Notes under the pieces: generated by a model
Seen by the model: only the letters and a program-made list of their open reading frames with translations
Databases searched by the model: none
Told to the model about the DNA's origin: nothing
Shown: piece by piece, positions 18,031 through 26,673 of the stretch
Position numbering within the stretch: the stretch's first letter is position 1
Layout: the number at the start of each line of letters is the position of its first letter
Assembly (NCBI GenBank): GCA_021737145.1
Contig: JAIPEN010000007.1
Span: 124,001 to 188,000, forward strand
Direction: 5' to 3'
DNA: 64,000 nucleotides
DNA from: Desulfarculaceae bacterium
GTDB taxonomy: Bacteria; Desulfobacterota; Desulfarculia; Desulfarculales; Desulfarculaceae
Program-made: the position numbers and the translations under genes

Positions 18031-18120
18031 GACAGGTTAAATGTTGGTATTAGTATAACTAATATTTACAATAATAATATAATAAATAAGAACAGATTTA
18101 TCAATTGTCCTCATTCAGCG
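18031..18120. promoter_or_regulatory. AT-rich spacer with 7-bp inverted repeat
   Basis: This stretch is strikingly AT-rich for the window. TATTAGT (18048-18054) and ACTAATA (18058-18064) form a perfect inverted repeat around ATA, the form of a dimeric regulator site or small 3' hairpin. It lies between the 3' end of the selenoprotein gene and the 3' end of the minus-strand outer-membrane gene, so it is not an obvious promoter for either. Bases 18121-18232 are GC-rich with no gene seen. Confidence 0.4.
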
Positions 18121-18232
18121 GCAAGGCCATTTGGCTGCGAACCAGGCGGCCGGCGGGCGACAGCCGTCAGCCACCTCGCGGCTGGAGCGGCCCCGGCAAA
18201 GCCGTGGTAGGCTGCCTGGCCAAGCCGCTTGC

Positions 18233-19252
18233 CTAGAAGGTCCAGCCCCAGCTGAGGCTCAGGGTGAAATCCGGGCTGGTGTAATAGATCAGGTCCTCGG
18301 CAAAGGCCACGGAGATGAGCTGCCCCTTGGTGGGCACCCACTGGAACCCCAGCAGAACCTGGAGCATGCCGTTGTCCAGGCCCTCCACCCCGGTGTCGTC
18401 CACCAGGGGGGTGGCTCCGTTGAGCTGGGCCCGCAGGGTCAGGGCGTTGCTCCAGGCCCAGCCCAGGGAGAGGCTGCCGGCCCACACGTCGTCCGGCTCC
18501 AAGGGGTCCAGCAGGCTGGTGGAGCCCAGGGAGAAGTACATGGCGTTGGCGTTGAAGGACCAGCGTCCGTGGGTCAGCCCCCCGGCCAGGCCCAGGGCGG
18601 GCACCGCGCCGCCAGCCCCCAGGCCCTTGTCCGGGTCGCCGCTGGGCAGGCTGAGCTGGCCCAGCAGGCTCAGGCCCATGCCCGGACGGGCCAGCAGGCT
18701 CCAGGCCCCCTTGAGGCGCACATCACCCACCCCCTGGGTGGAGGAGTCCTGGGAGATGATGCGGCGTCCCCGGCTGGAGGCCTGGTAGCGCACCAGGTCC
18801 TGGGGCACCTGCTCGCGGCCGCCGTTGGGCAGGCCCAGGGCGCGGTGATAGCTTTCGATGAAGCCGTCCATAAACCCGCCCCAATAAAAGGCGGCCGGCA
18901 GCTCCAGGCCCAGGCGGACGCCGTGGGGCAGGGCGTAGTCATAGGCCAGGGCCGCGTAGGCCAGCTCCATGTCCAGGTCCAGACTGGCCCGGGACGAACT
19001 CTGGCGCACGAACACGCTGGAGTAGGCGGTGGTAAGCCGCAAACGGCTGGTCCCGGCCCGGTCCACGGCCGCTCCCTGGGGGGAGAAGGGCACCAGGGAC
19101 AGGGCCAGGGGCGACTGGTTGGGCACCGCGAAGGGCTGGCTCTGGGGCGTGGGTTGGCCGGTTTCGGCCCAGGCCGGGGCCGCGACCAACAGGACCAGGA
19201 CGGCCACGACGGCCAGGACGGCGCGGAGTATGATGTATAAATTGGGTTGCAT
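18233..19252 (-). CDS. outer-membrane protein, DUF3187-like
   Basis: The 339-residue protein has a Sec signal peptide (hydrophobic residues 8-25, 'APAWAE'). The rest alternates hydrophobic and polar residues in beta-strand fashion ('LRLGLELPAAFYWGGF', 'SLSLGWAWSNALTLRAQL') and ends 'LSLSWGWTF', the aromatic C-terminus typical of beta-barrel proteins folded by BAM. Sequence style, including 'SPLALSLVPFSP' near the mature N-terminus and 'DDTGVEGLDNG' near the end, fits the DUF3187 family, whose function is unknown. It is a single gene, transcribed toward the selenoprotein. Confidence 0.75.
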   Translation of the reverse strand: MQPNLYIILRAVLAVVAVLVLLVAAPAWAETGQPTPQSQPFAVPNQSPLALSLVPFSPQGAAVDRAGTSRLRLTTAYSSVFVRQSSSRASLDLDMELAYAALAYDYALPHGVRLGLELPAAFYWGGFMDGFIESYHRALGLPNGGREQVPQDLVRYQASSRGRRIISQDSSTQGVGDVRLKGAWSLLARPGMGLSLLGQLSLPSGDPDKGLGAGGAVPALGLAGGLTHGRWSFNANAMYFSLGSTSLLDPLEPDDVWAGSLSLGWAWSNALTLRAQLNGATPLVDDTGVEGLDNGMLQVLLGFQWVPTKGQLISVAFAEDLIYYTSPDFTLSLSWGWTF

Positions 19253-19374
19253 GCCTCTCCCTTGCAGAGAGGCATTATAGCCCAGGCGGGCCCGCAGGGA
19301 CAGGCGGCTTAAAGAGGTTGCGCCCGGCGGCCTATGTTGGCAATATTGGGGCAGTCACACGGCAGGAGAAAATC

Positions 19375-19530
19375 ATGACCGCTTTGAGAATACTGACCTT
19401 GTTCATCATGTTGGCGACTGTGGGCGCCATGCTGGCGGCTTGCTCCACCGTGGCCCCTCCGGGATACGATGCCGCCTGGGAGCAGCAGCGGGCCGACCAG
19501 TTGGAGTGGGAGGACGATCCCTGGCGCTGA
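19375..19530 (+). CDS. small predicted lipoprotein
   Basis: The ATG at 19375 has AGGAG six bases upstream. The 51-residue product has a hydrophobic signal and lipobox 'LAAC' with Cys23 as the lipidation site, followed by only 28 residues, ending 'EWEDDPWR', rich in acidic and Trp residues. It is the size of entericidin-like or Lpp-like small lipoproteins, but I recognise no family. It is divergent from the DUF3187 gene and convergent with the aldo/keto reductase gene; GGCGG/CCGCC at 19564-19581 may be a shared weak terminator. Confidence 0.75.
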   Translation: MTALRILTLFIMLATVGAMLAACSTVAPPGYDAAWEQQRADQLEWEDDPWR

Positions 19531-19601
19531 TCGCCTGACCTATCGACCGCGCATAACGGGGCTGGCGGCCAATTGACCGCCGGCCCCTTGGTTTTGCCCT
19601 C

Positions 19602-20447
19602 TTAGGGGCGGCCCCGGTAAAAGGCCAGATGGCGGGATTGGGGCCGGAACAGATCGGTCAGGCGCTCCGCCTCCTCCGGGGGCAGGGGCCCCTGGGCCGC
19701 GGCCCGGGCCAGGGCGCCCACCTCGGCCGGCGAGGAGCAGCCCACCACCACCGTGGTCACCGGCTGAGCCAGGGCGAAACGGATCAGGCTCTCGGCCTCC
19801 ACCCCCTCCCTGGGGCCCAGATAGTGCCCTCCGCCCAACAGCTTCATCCCGATGATGGCCAGGCCCTTTTCCCGGGCCATGGGCAGGGTCTCGTCCATGA
19901 AGCCCGGCAAGGCGGCCTCGGCCGGGTTGACCGGCAGCAGCACCGCGTCCAAGGGCCAGGAGAGCACCGCCTTGGTGAGCAGATAGGGGTCGTGGTGCCC
20001 GGTCACCCCGATGTGCTTCACCAGGCCCTGATCCCGGGCCTGCACAAAGGCCTCCAGAGCCCCGCCCGGTGCTTCGATGGCCTGGAACTCGGCCTCGGTC
20101 CTGAGGTCGTGGATCTGCCACAAATCCAGACGGTCCAGTCCCATGGTGCTCAGGCTGTGCCGCAGGTCGGCCAGGGCGCCCGCCTTGTCGCGGGAGGCGG
20201 ACTTGCTGGTCTGAAACATCCGGTCGCGCGCATCCGGCCGCCGGGTCCACACCTGGCCGTAATAGCCCTGGCTGCCGGCATAGGCCGGGGCCGAGTCGTA
20301 ATAGGATATGCCCATCTGCAGGGCGGCCTCGATCACCGCCTGGGCCTCGTCCGAGCGGCCGTGGGTGCGCAGCACCCCCTCGCCGCCCAGTCCCACCCGG
20401 GTCACCTGCATATCCTTGTCGCCAAAGGGGGCAGTGGGAATAGTCAT
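19602..20447 (-). CDS. aldo/keto reductase family protein
   Basis: The 281-residue TIM-barrel protein has the AKR tetrad context: Asp and Tyr in 'SYYDSAPAYAGS', Lys in 'FQTSKSASR' and His in 'DLWQIHDL'. It also has the NADPH-site 'GMKLLGGGHYLGPREG' and 'VVVGCSSPAEVGALA'. It would reduce an aldehyde or ketone with NAD(P)H in the cytoplasm. The 'LDLWQIHDL' and short length resemble the group of AKRs found near ferredoxin-type oxidoreductases in anaerobes, but there is no Cys-rich tail here. It is monocistronic and divergent from the HAD phosphatase gene. Confidence 0.88.
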   Translation of the reverse strand: MTIPTAPFGDKDMQVTRVGLGGEGVLRTHGRSDEAQAVIEAALQMGISYYDSAPAYAGSQGYYGQVWTRRPDARDRMFQTSKSASRDKAGALADLRHSLSTMGLDRLDLWQIHDLRTEAEFQAIEAPGGALEAFVQARDQGLVKHIGVTGHHDPYLLTKAVLSWPLDAVLLPVNPAEAALPGFMDETLPMAREKGLAIIGMKLLGGGHYLGPREGVEAESLIRFALAQPVTTVVVGCSSPAEVGALARAAAQGPLPPEEAERLTDLFRPQSRHLAFYRGRP

Positions 20448-20578
20448 GGTGTTTCACATCCTCTCTATCACCACTCTACCTGGAGCCAGCATCCCAAAAA
20501 AGCCGCTTGCGGGCCCCGGAGGCGGGGCATAGATTGAAAACCGTGCCTTTAACCCAAACCTGCCGCGAGGATGAGCCA

Positions 20579-21232
20579 GTGCCCTACGCCGCCCTGATCT
20601 GCGACCTGGACGGAACCCTGATCGACAGCCTGGACGACCTGGGCGAGAGCATGAACACGGTGCTGGCCGCCGAGGGCCTGCCCACCCATCCCCTGCCGGA
20701 CTACCGCTATTTCGTGGGGCGGGGGGTGGAACAACTGGCCGGGCGGGCCCTGCCCGAATCCTGGCGTCAGCCGGAGCGGGTGACGGAGATGGCCCGGCGC
20801 ATGCGCCAGGTCTACGCGGACAACTGGGCGGTGCACACCCGGCCCTATGAGGGCATACCCGAGATGCTGGCCTCGGCGGCCGGCCGGGGGCTTCGGCTGG
20901 GGGTGCTCTCCAACAAGGTGGACAAGTTCACCCGGCTCATGGTGCCCCACTTCTTCCCAGAGACGGCCTTTGCCGCCGTGGCCGGGGCCAAGCAGGGGGT
21001 GCCGGCCAAGCCTCACCCCCAGGCGGCCCTGGACATGGCCGAGGGCATGGGCCTGGAGCCTGGGGACTGCCTCTTTTTGGGCGACACCGCCGTGGACATG
21101 CAGACCGCCCGTGGTGCGGGCATGCTGGCGGTGGGCGCGCTGTGGGGCTTCCGGGGCGAGGAAGAGCTGCGCCAGGCCGGGGCGAACGCGCTTTTGGCCC
21201 ACCCCAGCGAGCTGGCCGCTCTGTTGACCTAA
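20579..21232 (+). CDS. gph: HAD-family hydrolase, phosphoglycolate phosphatase-like
   Basis: The GTG start at 20579 has GCGAGGA upstream and begins just before the catalytic motif; an ATG-less extension to 20507 is unlikely. The 217 residues have motif I 'LICDLDGTLIDSLDD' (nucleophile Asp and second Asp), a helical cap, motif II in 'LGVLSNKVD', motif III Lys ('VPAKPHPQ') and motif IV 'LFLGDTAVDMQTA'. This is the Gph group that hydrolyses 2-phosphoglycolate, though related HADs act on pyrophosphate or sugar phosphates. It ends 4 bases inside the 3' end of the convergent ABC permease gene. Confidence 0.88.
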   Translation: MPYAALICDLDGTLIDSLDDLGESMNTVLAAEGLPTHPLPDYRYFVGRGVEQLAGRALPESWRQPERVTEMARRMRQVYADNWAVHTRPYEGIPEMLASAAGRGLRLGVLSNKVDKFTRLMVPHFFPETAFAAVAGAKQGVPAKPHPQAALDMAEGMGLEPGDCLFLGDTAVDMQTARGAGMLAVGALWGFRGEEELRQAGANALLAHPSELAALLT

Positions 21233-22338
21233 TAGAGGCGGCGGCGGAAGAGCCAGCCGGCGATGATCAGGGTCACCACCCCGATAACGGCCATGGGCCA
21301 GTACAGGGGCAGCAACAGCTCCAGGTCCGCGCCCTCCAAAAACACCGATCGGATAATCACCAGAAAATAGCGCAGCGGGTTGAGCAGGGTGAACTTCTGC
21401 ACCAGCACCGGCATGTTGGCAATGGGCGTGGCGAATCCCGAGAGGATCACCGCGGGCACCAGGAACAAAAAGGCGCCCAAAAGGGCCTGCTGCTGGGTAA
21501 CCGCGATGGAGCTGATCATCAACCCGACGCCCACCGCCGAGAGGATGAACAGGCCCATGCCCAGATAGAGGGCGCCCAGGCTGCCCAATAGGGGCACCTC
21601 AAAGGCCTTCACCGCCACCAGGATGATGATGCTTCCCTCGGCCAAACCGATGAGGATGCCGGGCAGGGCCTTGCCCAAGAGAATCTCGGCCGGGTGCAGG
21701 GGGGTGACCAGCAACTGGTCAAAGGTGCCGTTTTCGCGCTCCCGGGCCACGGTGAGGGCGGTGACCACCAAAGCCACCACCAGGGTGAGAAGCCCGACTA
21801 TGCCCGGCACTATGAACCAGCGGCTCTCCAGGTTGGGGTTGAACCAGGTGCGCACCTTGAGCTCGGCCGGGGGGCTGGGCCAGCCGTGGTCCGCCGCCCA
21901 CTTGGCGCTGAAGGTGGTGACTATGGTGCGCACGTAGCTCAAGAGCACCATGGCCGTGTTGGAGTTGCGGCCGTCGATGAGCACCTGCAAGTCGCCCGGC
22001 TTGCCCCTGAGGAGCTGGCGGCTGAAGTCGGGCGGGATGTTGATAACCAACAGCACCTCGCGCTTGTCGATGGCCGGGGCCACCTGGCCCAAATGGTCCA
22101 GGGTGGCCTTGAGCTTGAAGGCCGGCGATCCCTGAAAAGAGGCCAGCAGCTCGCGGGAGGCGGTTCCCCGGTCCTGGTTGTAGACCGCGTAGGGCACCTG
22201 GTTCAGGTCAAAGGTGGCCGCGTAGCTGAAAATCAGGAGCTGGAACAGGGGCGGGCCGATGAGCATGAGCCGGCTGGTCTTGTCCTTGAGCAGGGCCAAG
22301 AGCTCCTTGATCACCAACGCCCGTATGCGTCCCCACAT
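21229..22338 (-). CDS. ABC-2 type exporter permease (YbhR-like)
   Basis: The product from ATG 22338 (GGAGTGAGAG upstream) has 369 residues: an N-terminal membrane helix ('LMLIGPPLFQLLIFSYAATF'), a large periplasmic domain of about 150 residues, and five C-terminal helices with the ABC-2 signature region 'RERENGTFDQLLVTPL'. It is the last gene of a four-gene exporter operon. Together with the adjacent permease it would form the membrane pore used by the tandem ATPase. Substrates of E. coli YbhFSR include some antibiotics and cations; here the substrate is unknown. Confidence 0.93.
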   Translation of the reverse strand: MWGRIRALVIKELLALLKDKTSRLMLIGPPLFQLLIFSYAATFDLNQVPYAVYNQDRGTASRELLASFQGSPAFKLKATLDHLGQVAPAIDKREVLLVINIPPDFSRQLLRGKPGDLQVLIDGRNSNTAMVLLSYVRTIVTTFSAKWAADHGWPSPPAELKVRTWFNPNLESRWFIVPGIVGLLTLVVALVVTALTVARERENGTFDQLLVTPLHPAEILLGKALPGILIGLAEGSIIILVAVKAFEVPLLGSLGALYLGMGLFILSAVGVGLMISSIAVTQQQALLGAFLFLVPAVILSGFATPIANMPVLVQKFTLLNPLRYFLVIIRSVFLEGADLELLLPLYWPMAVIGVVTLIIAGWLFRRRLY

Positions 22339-22346
22339 GGCCGCTC

Positions 22347-23471
22347 TCACTCCAGCCGCTTGCGGCTGCGCAGCCGCACCAGGGCGAAAAAGATCGCGGC
22401 CATGATCGCCAGGGCCAGGGAGTTGAGCCAGATCACCGGCCAGATGTCCCCGGCCAAGAACACGCTCTGCAATACGGCCACGAAGTAGCGGGCCGCGATG
22501 GCGTGGGTGATGGTCTGCACCCAGCCGGGCATGGAGCCGATGTCGAAGATGAAGCCCGAGAGGATGAAGGCGGGCAAAAAGGTGGTGAAGATGGCCAGCT
22601 GGCCGGCGATGAACTGGTTGTGGGCCACGGTGGAGATGAGCAGGCCCATGCCCAGGGCGGCCAGCAAAAACAGCGACGAAACCCCCATGAGCACCGCCAG
22701 GCTGCCCCGGAGCGGCACCTCGAACAGATACACCGCCATGGCCACCGAGAGGATCTGGCCGCCCATGCCCAGGCAGAAGTAGGGCACCAGCTTGCCCAGC
22801 AATATCTCCCTGAGGCGCACCGGGGTGACCAGCAGGGCCTCCATGGTGCCTCGCTCCCATTCCCGGGCGACCACCATGGAGGTGAGCAGGGCCCCGATCA
22901 GGGTCATGATCACCGCGATGAGCCCGGGCACCAGGAAGTTGGTGGAGCGCACCTCGGGGTTGAACCAGATGCGCTGCTCCACGTTCACCGGCAGGCTCAG
23001 CTGGCGGCCCTGCGCCGCGGCGTAGCGCACCAGCCAGTTGCTCCACACCCCGTCCACGTACCCGGCCACGATGCGCGCGGTGTTGCCGTCCACCCCGTTG
23101 AGGATCAGGCCGATGGGGGCCGGGCCGCCGGTGAACAGCCGGGAGGCGAAGTTGCTCCTGAGCCAGAGGATGCCCTCCACCCGGCGGTGGCGCATGGCCT
23201 CCTGGGCCGCCTGGATGTGGCCGTAGCGCACCGGCCGGAACCACTGCGACTCATAAAAATCGGCGGTAAGGCTGGATGCGGCGGGCGAGGACTTTTCCAC
23301 CACCAGGGCCAGGGGCACCCGCTTGGCGTCCAGGGACACCCCGTAGCCGAAGATGAACAAAAGCAGGGCGGGCAGCACGAATGCGATGGCGATGGAGGAG
23401 GGGTCGCGCATGATCTGCAGGGCCTCCTTGCGCACCAGGCCCTTGACCCGCCGCCAGCCGCCGCCGTTCAT
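22347..23471 (-). CDS. ABC-2 type exporter permease (YbhS-like)
   Basis: This 374-residue permease has the same plan as its downstream neighbour: helix ('IAFVLPALLLFIFGYGVSL'), periplasmic domain, and C-terminal helices with 'REWERGTMEALLVTPVRL'. The two permeases clearly derive from a common ancestor and lie 8 bases apart. Its start overlaps the end of the ATPase gene by 4 bases, implying coupled translation. It acts in the inner membrane with the HlyD-type protein, likely expelling a hydrophobic compound. Confidence 0.93.
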   Translation of the reverse strand: MNGGGWRRVKGLVRKEALQIMRDPSSIAIAFVLPALLLFIFGYGVSLDAKRVPLALVVEKSSPAASSLTADFYESQWFRPVRYGHIQAAQEAMRHRRVEGILWLRSNFASRLFTGGPAPIGLILNGVDGNTARIVAGYVDGVWSNWLVRYAAAQGRQLSLPVNVEQRIWFNPEVRSTNFLVPGLIAVIMTLIGALLTSMVVAREWERGTMEALLVTPVRLREILLGKLVPYFCLGMGGQILSVAMAVYLFEVPLRGSLAVLMGVSSLFLLAALGMGLLISTVAHNQFIAGQLAIFTTFLPAFILSGFIFDIGSMPGWVQTITHAIAARYFVAVLQSVFLAGDIWPVIWLNSLALAIMAAIFFALVRLRSRKRLE

Positions 23472-25243
23472 GCCGCCTGCTCCCGGTCCCGCTCGGCGTG
23501 GCTCTGCTCGATGAGCGCGATGAAGGCGTCCTCCATGGTGGGGTCGGGGTTGTCCTCGGTGTGGTGGGCCTGCTTGAGCTCCTCTGGCGTGCCCTCGGCC
23601 AACAGCTTGCCCCTGTCCATGATCACCACCCGGTCGCAGTACTCGGCCTCCTCCATGAAGTGGGTGGTCACCAATACGGTGACCCGGCGCTCGGCCAGGG
23701 CGTTGATGCGCCGCCAGAACTCGCGGCGGGCCAGGGGGTCCACCCCCGAGGTGGGCTCGTCCAGGAACAGGATGTGGGGATGGTGCATGAGCGAGGCGGC
23801 CAGGGCCAGGCGCTGCTTGTAGCCCAGGGGCAGTTCGCCGCTGGTGGCCCGGCCCAATTCGGCCAGCTCGAACTCCTCCATGGCCCAGCGCACCCGCTCC
23901 CGGCGCAGGGAGCCCTTGAGGCCGTAGACGCTGGCAAAGAAACGCAGGTTTTCGATCACCGAGAGGTTGGCGTACAGGGAGAAGCGCTGGGCCATGTAGC
24001 CGATCTTGGCCCGGGCCTGGGCAGCAGCCTTGCGCAGGTTGTGGCCCGCCACCTGCAGGCTGCCCTCGGTGGCCGGGAGCAGGCCGCAGAGCATGCGGAA
24101 GGTGGTGGACTTGCCCGCCCCGTTGGCCCCCAGCAGGCCGAAGACCTCGCCCCGCTCCACCGCGAAGCTGATGCCGTCCACCGCGTAGAAATTGCCGAAG
24201 CGGCGCTTAAGGTCCCGCACCTGGATCACCGGGCCCTGGTCCTGGGCATGCTCCGGGGCCGGGACGTCCATGGCCGCGTCCCGCTTGGACTGGTCTGCGC
24301 CCAGCAGGTCCACGAAGGCGTCCTCGAAGCGCGGAGCCACCTGCTGCACCTCGAGGGTCTCGTTCTGGCCGCCCATCCGGGCCAGGCCGGGGTCGCCCTT
24401 TTCCCGGGTGACCACCCGCACCCCCTCGCCCTGGATCAGGGCGTCGAGCACCGGCGGCTGCTGGGCCAGGGTTCGCTGCAGGGCGCGCTTGCCCATCTCC
24501 GGCGAGGTGACCAGAAAGCTCCGGCCGGTCATGGTGGTGGTGAAGCTGTCCGGCGGGCCGGACTCCAGCACCTTGCCCTGGTGCATGAGGATCACCTCCT
24601 GGCAGCGCTCGGCCTCGTCCAGATAGGCGGTGCTCAGCAGCACCGTAAAGCCGTGATCCTCCACCAGGCGGTAGATGATGGCCCACAGCTCCCGCCGCGA
24701 CAAGGGGTCCACCCCCACGGTGGGCTCGTCGAGCAGGAGCAGCTCCTTGGGCTGGGCCAAGGAGCAGGCCAGGCCCAGCTTTTGCTTCATGCCGCCCGAG
24801 AGATCGCCGGCCAGGCGCTTGGTAAAGGGCTCCAGCCCGGTGAGGCGCATCAGCTCTTCGTAGCGGGCGGGGCGCTCCTTGGGGGCCAGGTTTTGCAGGT
24901 CCGCGTAGAGGTCCAGGTTCTCCTGCACGGTGAGGTCTTCGTAGAGCCCGAAGCGCTGGGGCATGTAGCCCAGGGAGGACTGCACCTGCAGGGACTGGCG
25001 GGCCGCGTCCAGGCCCAGGGCCAGGATCCGGCCCGAATCGGGCACCAGCAACCCGGCGCTAAGGCGCATGAGGGTGGTCTTGCCCGCCGCGTCCGGCCCC
25101 ACCAGGCCGGTGACCAGGCCGCGCCGCACCGTGGCGGTGACCCCGTCCAGGGCGGTTACCTCGCGGCCGCCGCTGGAAAAGGTCTTTACCACCCCGTCCA
25201 GCTCCAGGGCCGGGGCGTCGGCTGGGGAATCCGGCGGGCTCAC
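23468..25243 (-). CDS. tandem ABC transporter ATP-binding protein (YbhF-like)
   Basis: The 591-residue protein contains two full ABC modules. Module 1 (about 1-300) has 'GPDAAGKTTL', 'LSGGMKQKL' and 'LLLLDEPTVGVDP'. Module 2 (about 330-580) has 'GANGAGKST', a signature region 'TSGELPLGYKQRL' in place of LSGGQ, and 'ILFLDEPTSGVDP'. The first Walker A reads GPDAAGKT, which keeps the GKT core. A tandem ATPase with two ABC-2 permeases and an HlyD protein is the YbhGFSR arrangement. Start overlaps nothing upstream; it lies 4 bases after the HlyD gene. Confidence 0.93.
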   Translation of the reverse strand: MSPPDSPADAPALELDGVVKTFSSGGREVTALDGVTATVRRGLVTGLVGPDAAGKTTLMRLSAGLLVPDSGRILALGLDAARQSLQVQSSLGYMPQRFGLYEDLTVQENLDLYADLQNLAPKERPARYEELMRLTGLEPFTKRLAGDLSGGMKQKLGLACSLAQPKELLLLDEPTVGVDPLSRRELWAIIYRLVEDHGFTVLLSTAYLDEAERCQEVILMHQGKVLESGPPDSFTTTMTGRSFLVTSPEMGKRALQRTLAQQPPVLDALIQGEGVRVVTREKGDPGLARMGGQNETLEVQQVAPRFEDAFVDLLGADQSKRDAAMDVPAPEHAQDQGPVIQVRDLKRRFGNFYAVDGISFAVERGEVFGLLGANGAGKSTTFRMLCGLLPATEGSLQVAGHNLRKAAAQARAKIGYMAQRFSLYANLSVIENLRFFASVYGLKGSLRRERVRWAMEEFELAELGRATSGELPLGYKQRLALAASLMHHPHILFLDEPTSGVDPLARREFWRRINALAERRVTVLVTTHFMEEAEYCDRVVIMDRGKLLAEGTPEELKQAHHTEDNPDPTMEDAFIALIEQSHAERDREQAA

Positions 25244-25247
25244 GTGG

Positions 25248-26294
25248 CTATTGGCCAGGGCAGGGGTTTTGCCCGCCGCGCGCGGACCGCTTGGGGTTCT
25301 TGAGGTCCAGGGTCACGGTCACCGGCATGCCCAGGCGCAGCTCATGCCCCGGATTGCAGGCATAGATGCGGGCCCGGTAGACCAGCTTGGTGCGCAGCTC
25401 CGGGGTCTGCACCGTCTTGGGGGTGAACTCGGCGGTGGGCGAGATGTAGCCCACCCAGCCGGGGAAGCTCCTGTCCGGGAAGCTGTCGGTGTGGATGGCC
25501 GCGGCCATGCCCGGCACCACCTTGCCCAGCATGGTCTCGGGCACATAGGCCCGCACCCACACCGGGTTGTTCAGGGCCACGGTGAAGGCCGGGGTGGAGG
25601 GCGAGGCCATGTCGCCGGGCTCCAGGATGCGCTGCTGGATCACGCCCTCGCCGGTGGCGTAGAGCTTGGTGTCCTTGAGCTCGCGCTCGGCCAACTGCCG
25701 GGCCGCCTTGAGGGCCTCGAGTTGGGCGCGGGCCGCGGCGATGTCCTGCTGGCGGGGGCCTTCGATGGCCAGGTTCAGGGCTTCGCGGGCTCGCTCCACG
25801 TCGGCCTTGGCCGCCAGAAAGCGGGCCTCGATGGAGTCGTAGGTCTGGGCCGGTATGGCCCTGCGCTGATAGAGTTCCTTGTTGCGCTGGTACAGATGGG
25901 TGGCGTCGGACAGGGCGGCCTTGGCCCCGGCCAGACGGGCGCGGGCCTCGGCGATCTCCTGGGGGCGGCTGCCGGCCAGCAGGCGGGCCAATACCTGCGC
26001 CTGGGCGGCCACCTCGGCCTGGGTCCGGGCCAGGTTGGCCTGGTAGCGCACCGGGTCCAGCTCGGACACCAGTTGGCCCGGCTTGACCTGGTCGCCTTCC
26101 TCCACCAGGATGCGCTCGATGCGCCCGTTGGCGTGGAAGGCCAGGTGCACCTGGCGGATGTCCACGTTGCCGTAGAGGGTCAGCTGATCCTTGGGCTTTT
26201 GTTCCGCGGGGCGCAGGTGGAAATAGTAGTAGGCGCCGAACGCGGCCGCGGCCAGCAACAGCAACACCAGCAGAACCTTGAGAGGCTTGGGCAT
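25248..26294 (-). CDS. HlyD/MFP-family periplasmic adaptor (YbhG-like)
   Basis: The 348-residue protein has an N-terminal membrane anchor ('VLLVLLLLAAAAFGAYYYF'), split lipoyl/barrel-sandwich halves ('GRIERILVEEGDQVKPGQLV' and 'YATGEGVIQQRILEPGD'), a long alpha-helical hairpin between them (about 75-205) and a beta-barrel domain. It would link the inner-membrane exporter to an outer-membrane channel; no TolC gene is in the window. First gene of the exporter unit, 129 bases after a small ORF and downstream of the MarR regulator. Confidence 0.92.
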   Translation of the reverse strand: MPKPLKVLLVLLLLAAAAFGAYYYFHLRPAEQKPKDQLTLYGNVDIRQVHLAFHANGRIERILVEEGDQVKPGQLVSELDPVRYQANLARTQAEVAAQAQVLARLLAGSRPQEIAEARARLAGAKAALSDATHLYQRNKELYQRRAIPAQTYDSIEARFLAAKADVERAREALNLAIEGPRQQDIAAARAQLEALKAARQLAERELKDTKLYATGEGVIQQRILEPGDMASPSTPAFTVALNNPVWVRAYVPETMLGKVVPGMAAAIHTDSFPDRSFPGWVGYISPTAEFTPKTVQTPELRTKLVYRARIYACNPGHELRLGMPVTVTLDLKNPKRSARGGQNPCPGQ

Positions 26295-26423
26295 CGTCCC
26301 TCCTTGCCGCGAAAGCCATGCGCGGCCGAAATGGGCGGATGCTTCTTTTATACCCCCATCTGGACGGGATTAAAAAGCAAAGCCTCATTTTTCCGCCCCG
26401 CCCAAGGGGGGGCGCGGTTTCGC

Positions 26424-26642
26424 CTAGTTCCGCATCAGTTCTTCCACCTGGCTGAACAGGGGCCTCAGATCGCGGTGCTGCAAATACAGCTCCAGGCGTT
26501 CGCGGGCGTTGGCCTGCTCATAGTGGTTGAGTATGGCGCGCACCTTGGCCTCTTCTTGCCGCGCCAGCCAGGGGCCCTCCACCAGCTCGCCCCTGGGATG
26601 GGGTCTGCGCCGGCTCCTTCGTCTGCATACTGCCTGCCACAT
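26424..26642 (-). CDS. possible small protein of unknown function
   Basis: This 72-codon frame starts at ATG 26642 and ends 'LFSQVEELMRN'. The last 45 residues ('EEAKVRAILNHYEQANARER' and what follows) look like a genuine helical protein, while the first 20 are Arg-rich and less convincing. AGGAGAAAGG lies upstream, but 13 bases from the ATG, which is long. An overlapping frame on the same strand (26465-26725) looks less protein-like. It sits between the MarR gene and the exporter operon and may be co-transcribed with them. Confidence 0.4.
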   Translation of the reverse strand: MWQAVCRRRSRRRPHPRGELVEGPWLARQEEAKVRAILNHYEQANARERLELYLQHRDLRPLFSQVEELMRN

Positions 26643-26644
26643 GA

Positions 26645-26656
26645 GTGTATATGCAC
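26645..26656. promoter_or_regulatory. candidate MarR operator upstream of the small ORF and exporter
   Basis: GTGTATATGCAC is an imperfect palindrome (two mismatched positions) lying between the stop of the marR-type gene and the small ORF. It shares GTGTATAT (one strand) with a second site at 27210-27219 in front of the regulator gene itself. A dimeric MarR protein binds such sites; the match to this regulator is inference. Confidence 0.45.
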
Positions 26657-26673
26657 CTTTCTCCTGAAAAAAA

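Noticed and set aside
21229..23244. 671-codon frame extending the permease gene far upstream
   Set aside because: The first 300 codons overlap the other permease out of frame and are low-complexity. The real start at 22338 has a ribosome site and fits the family length.
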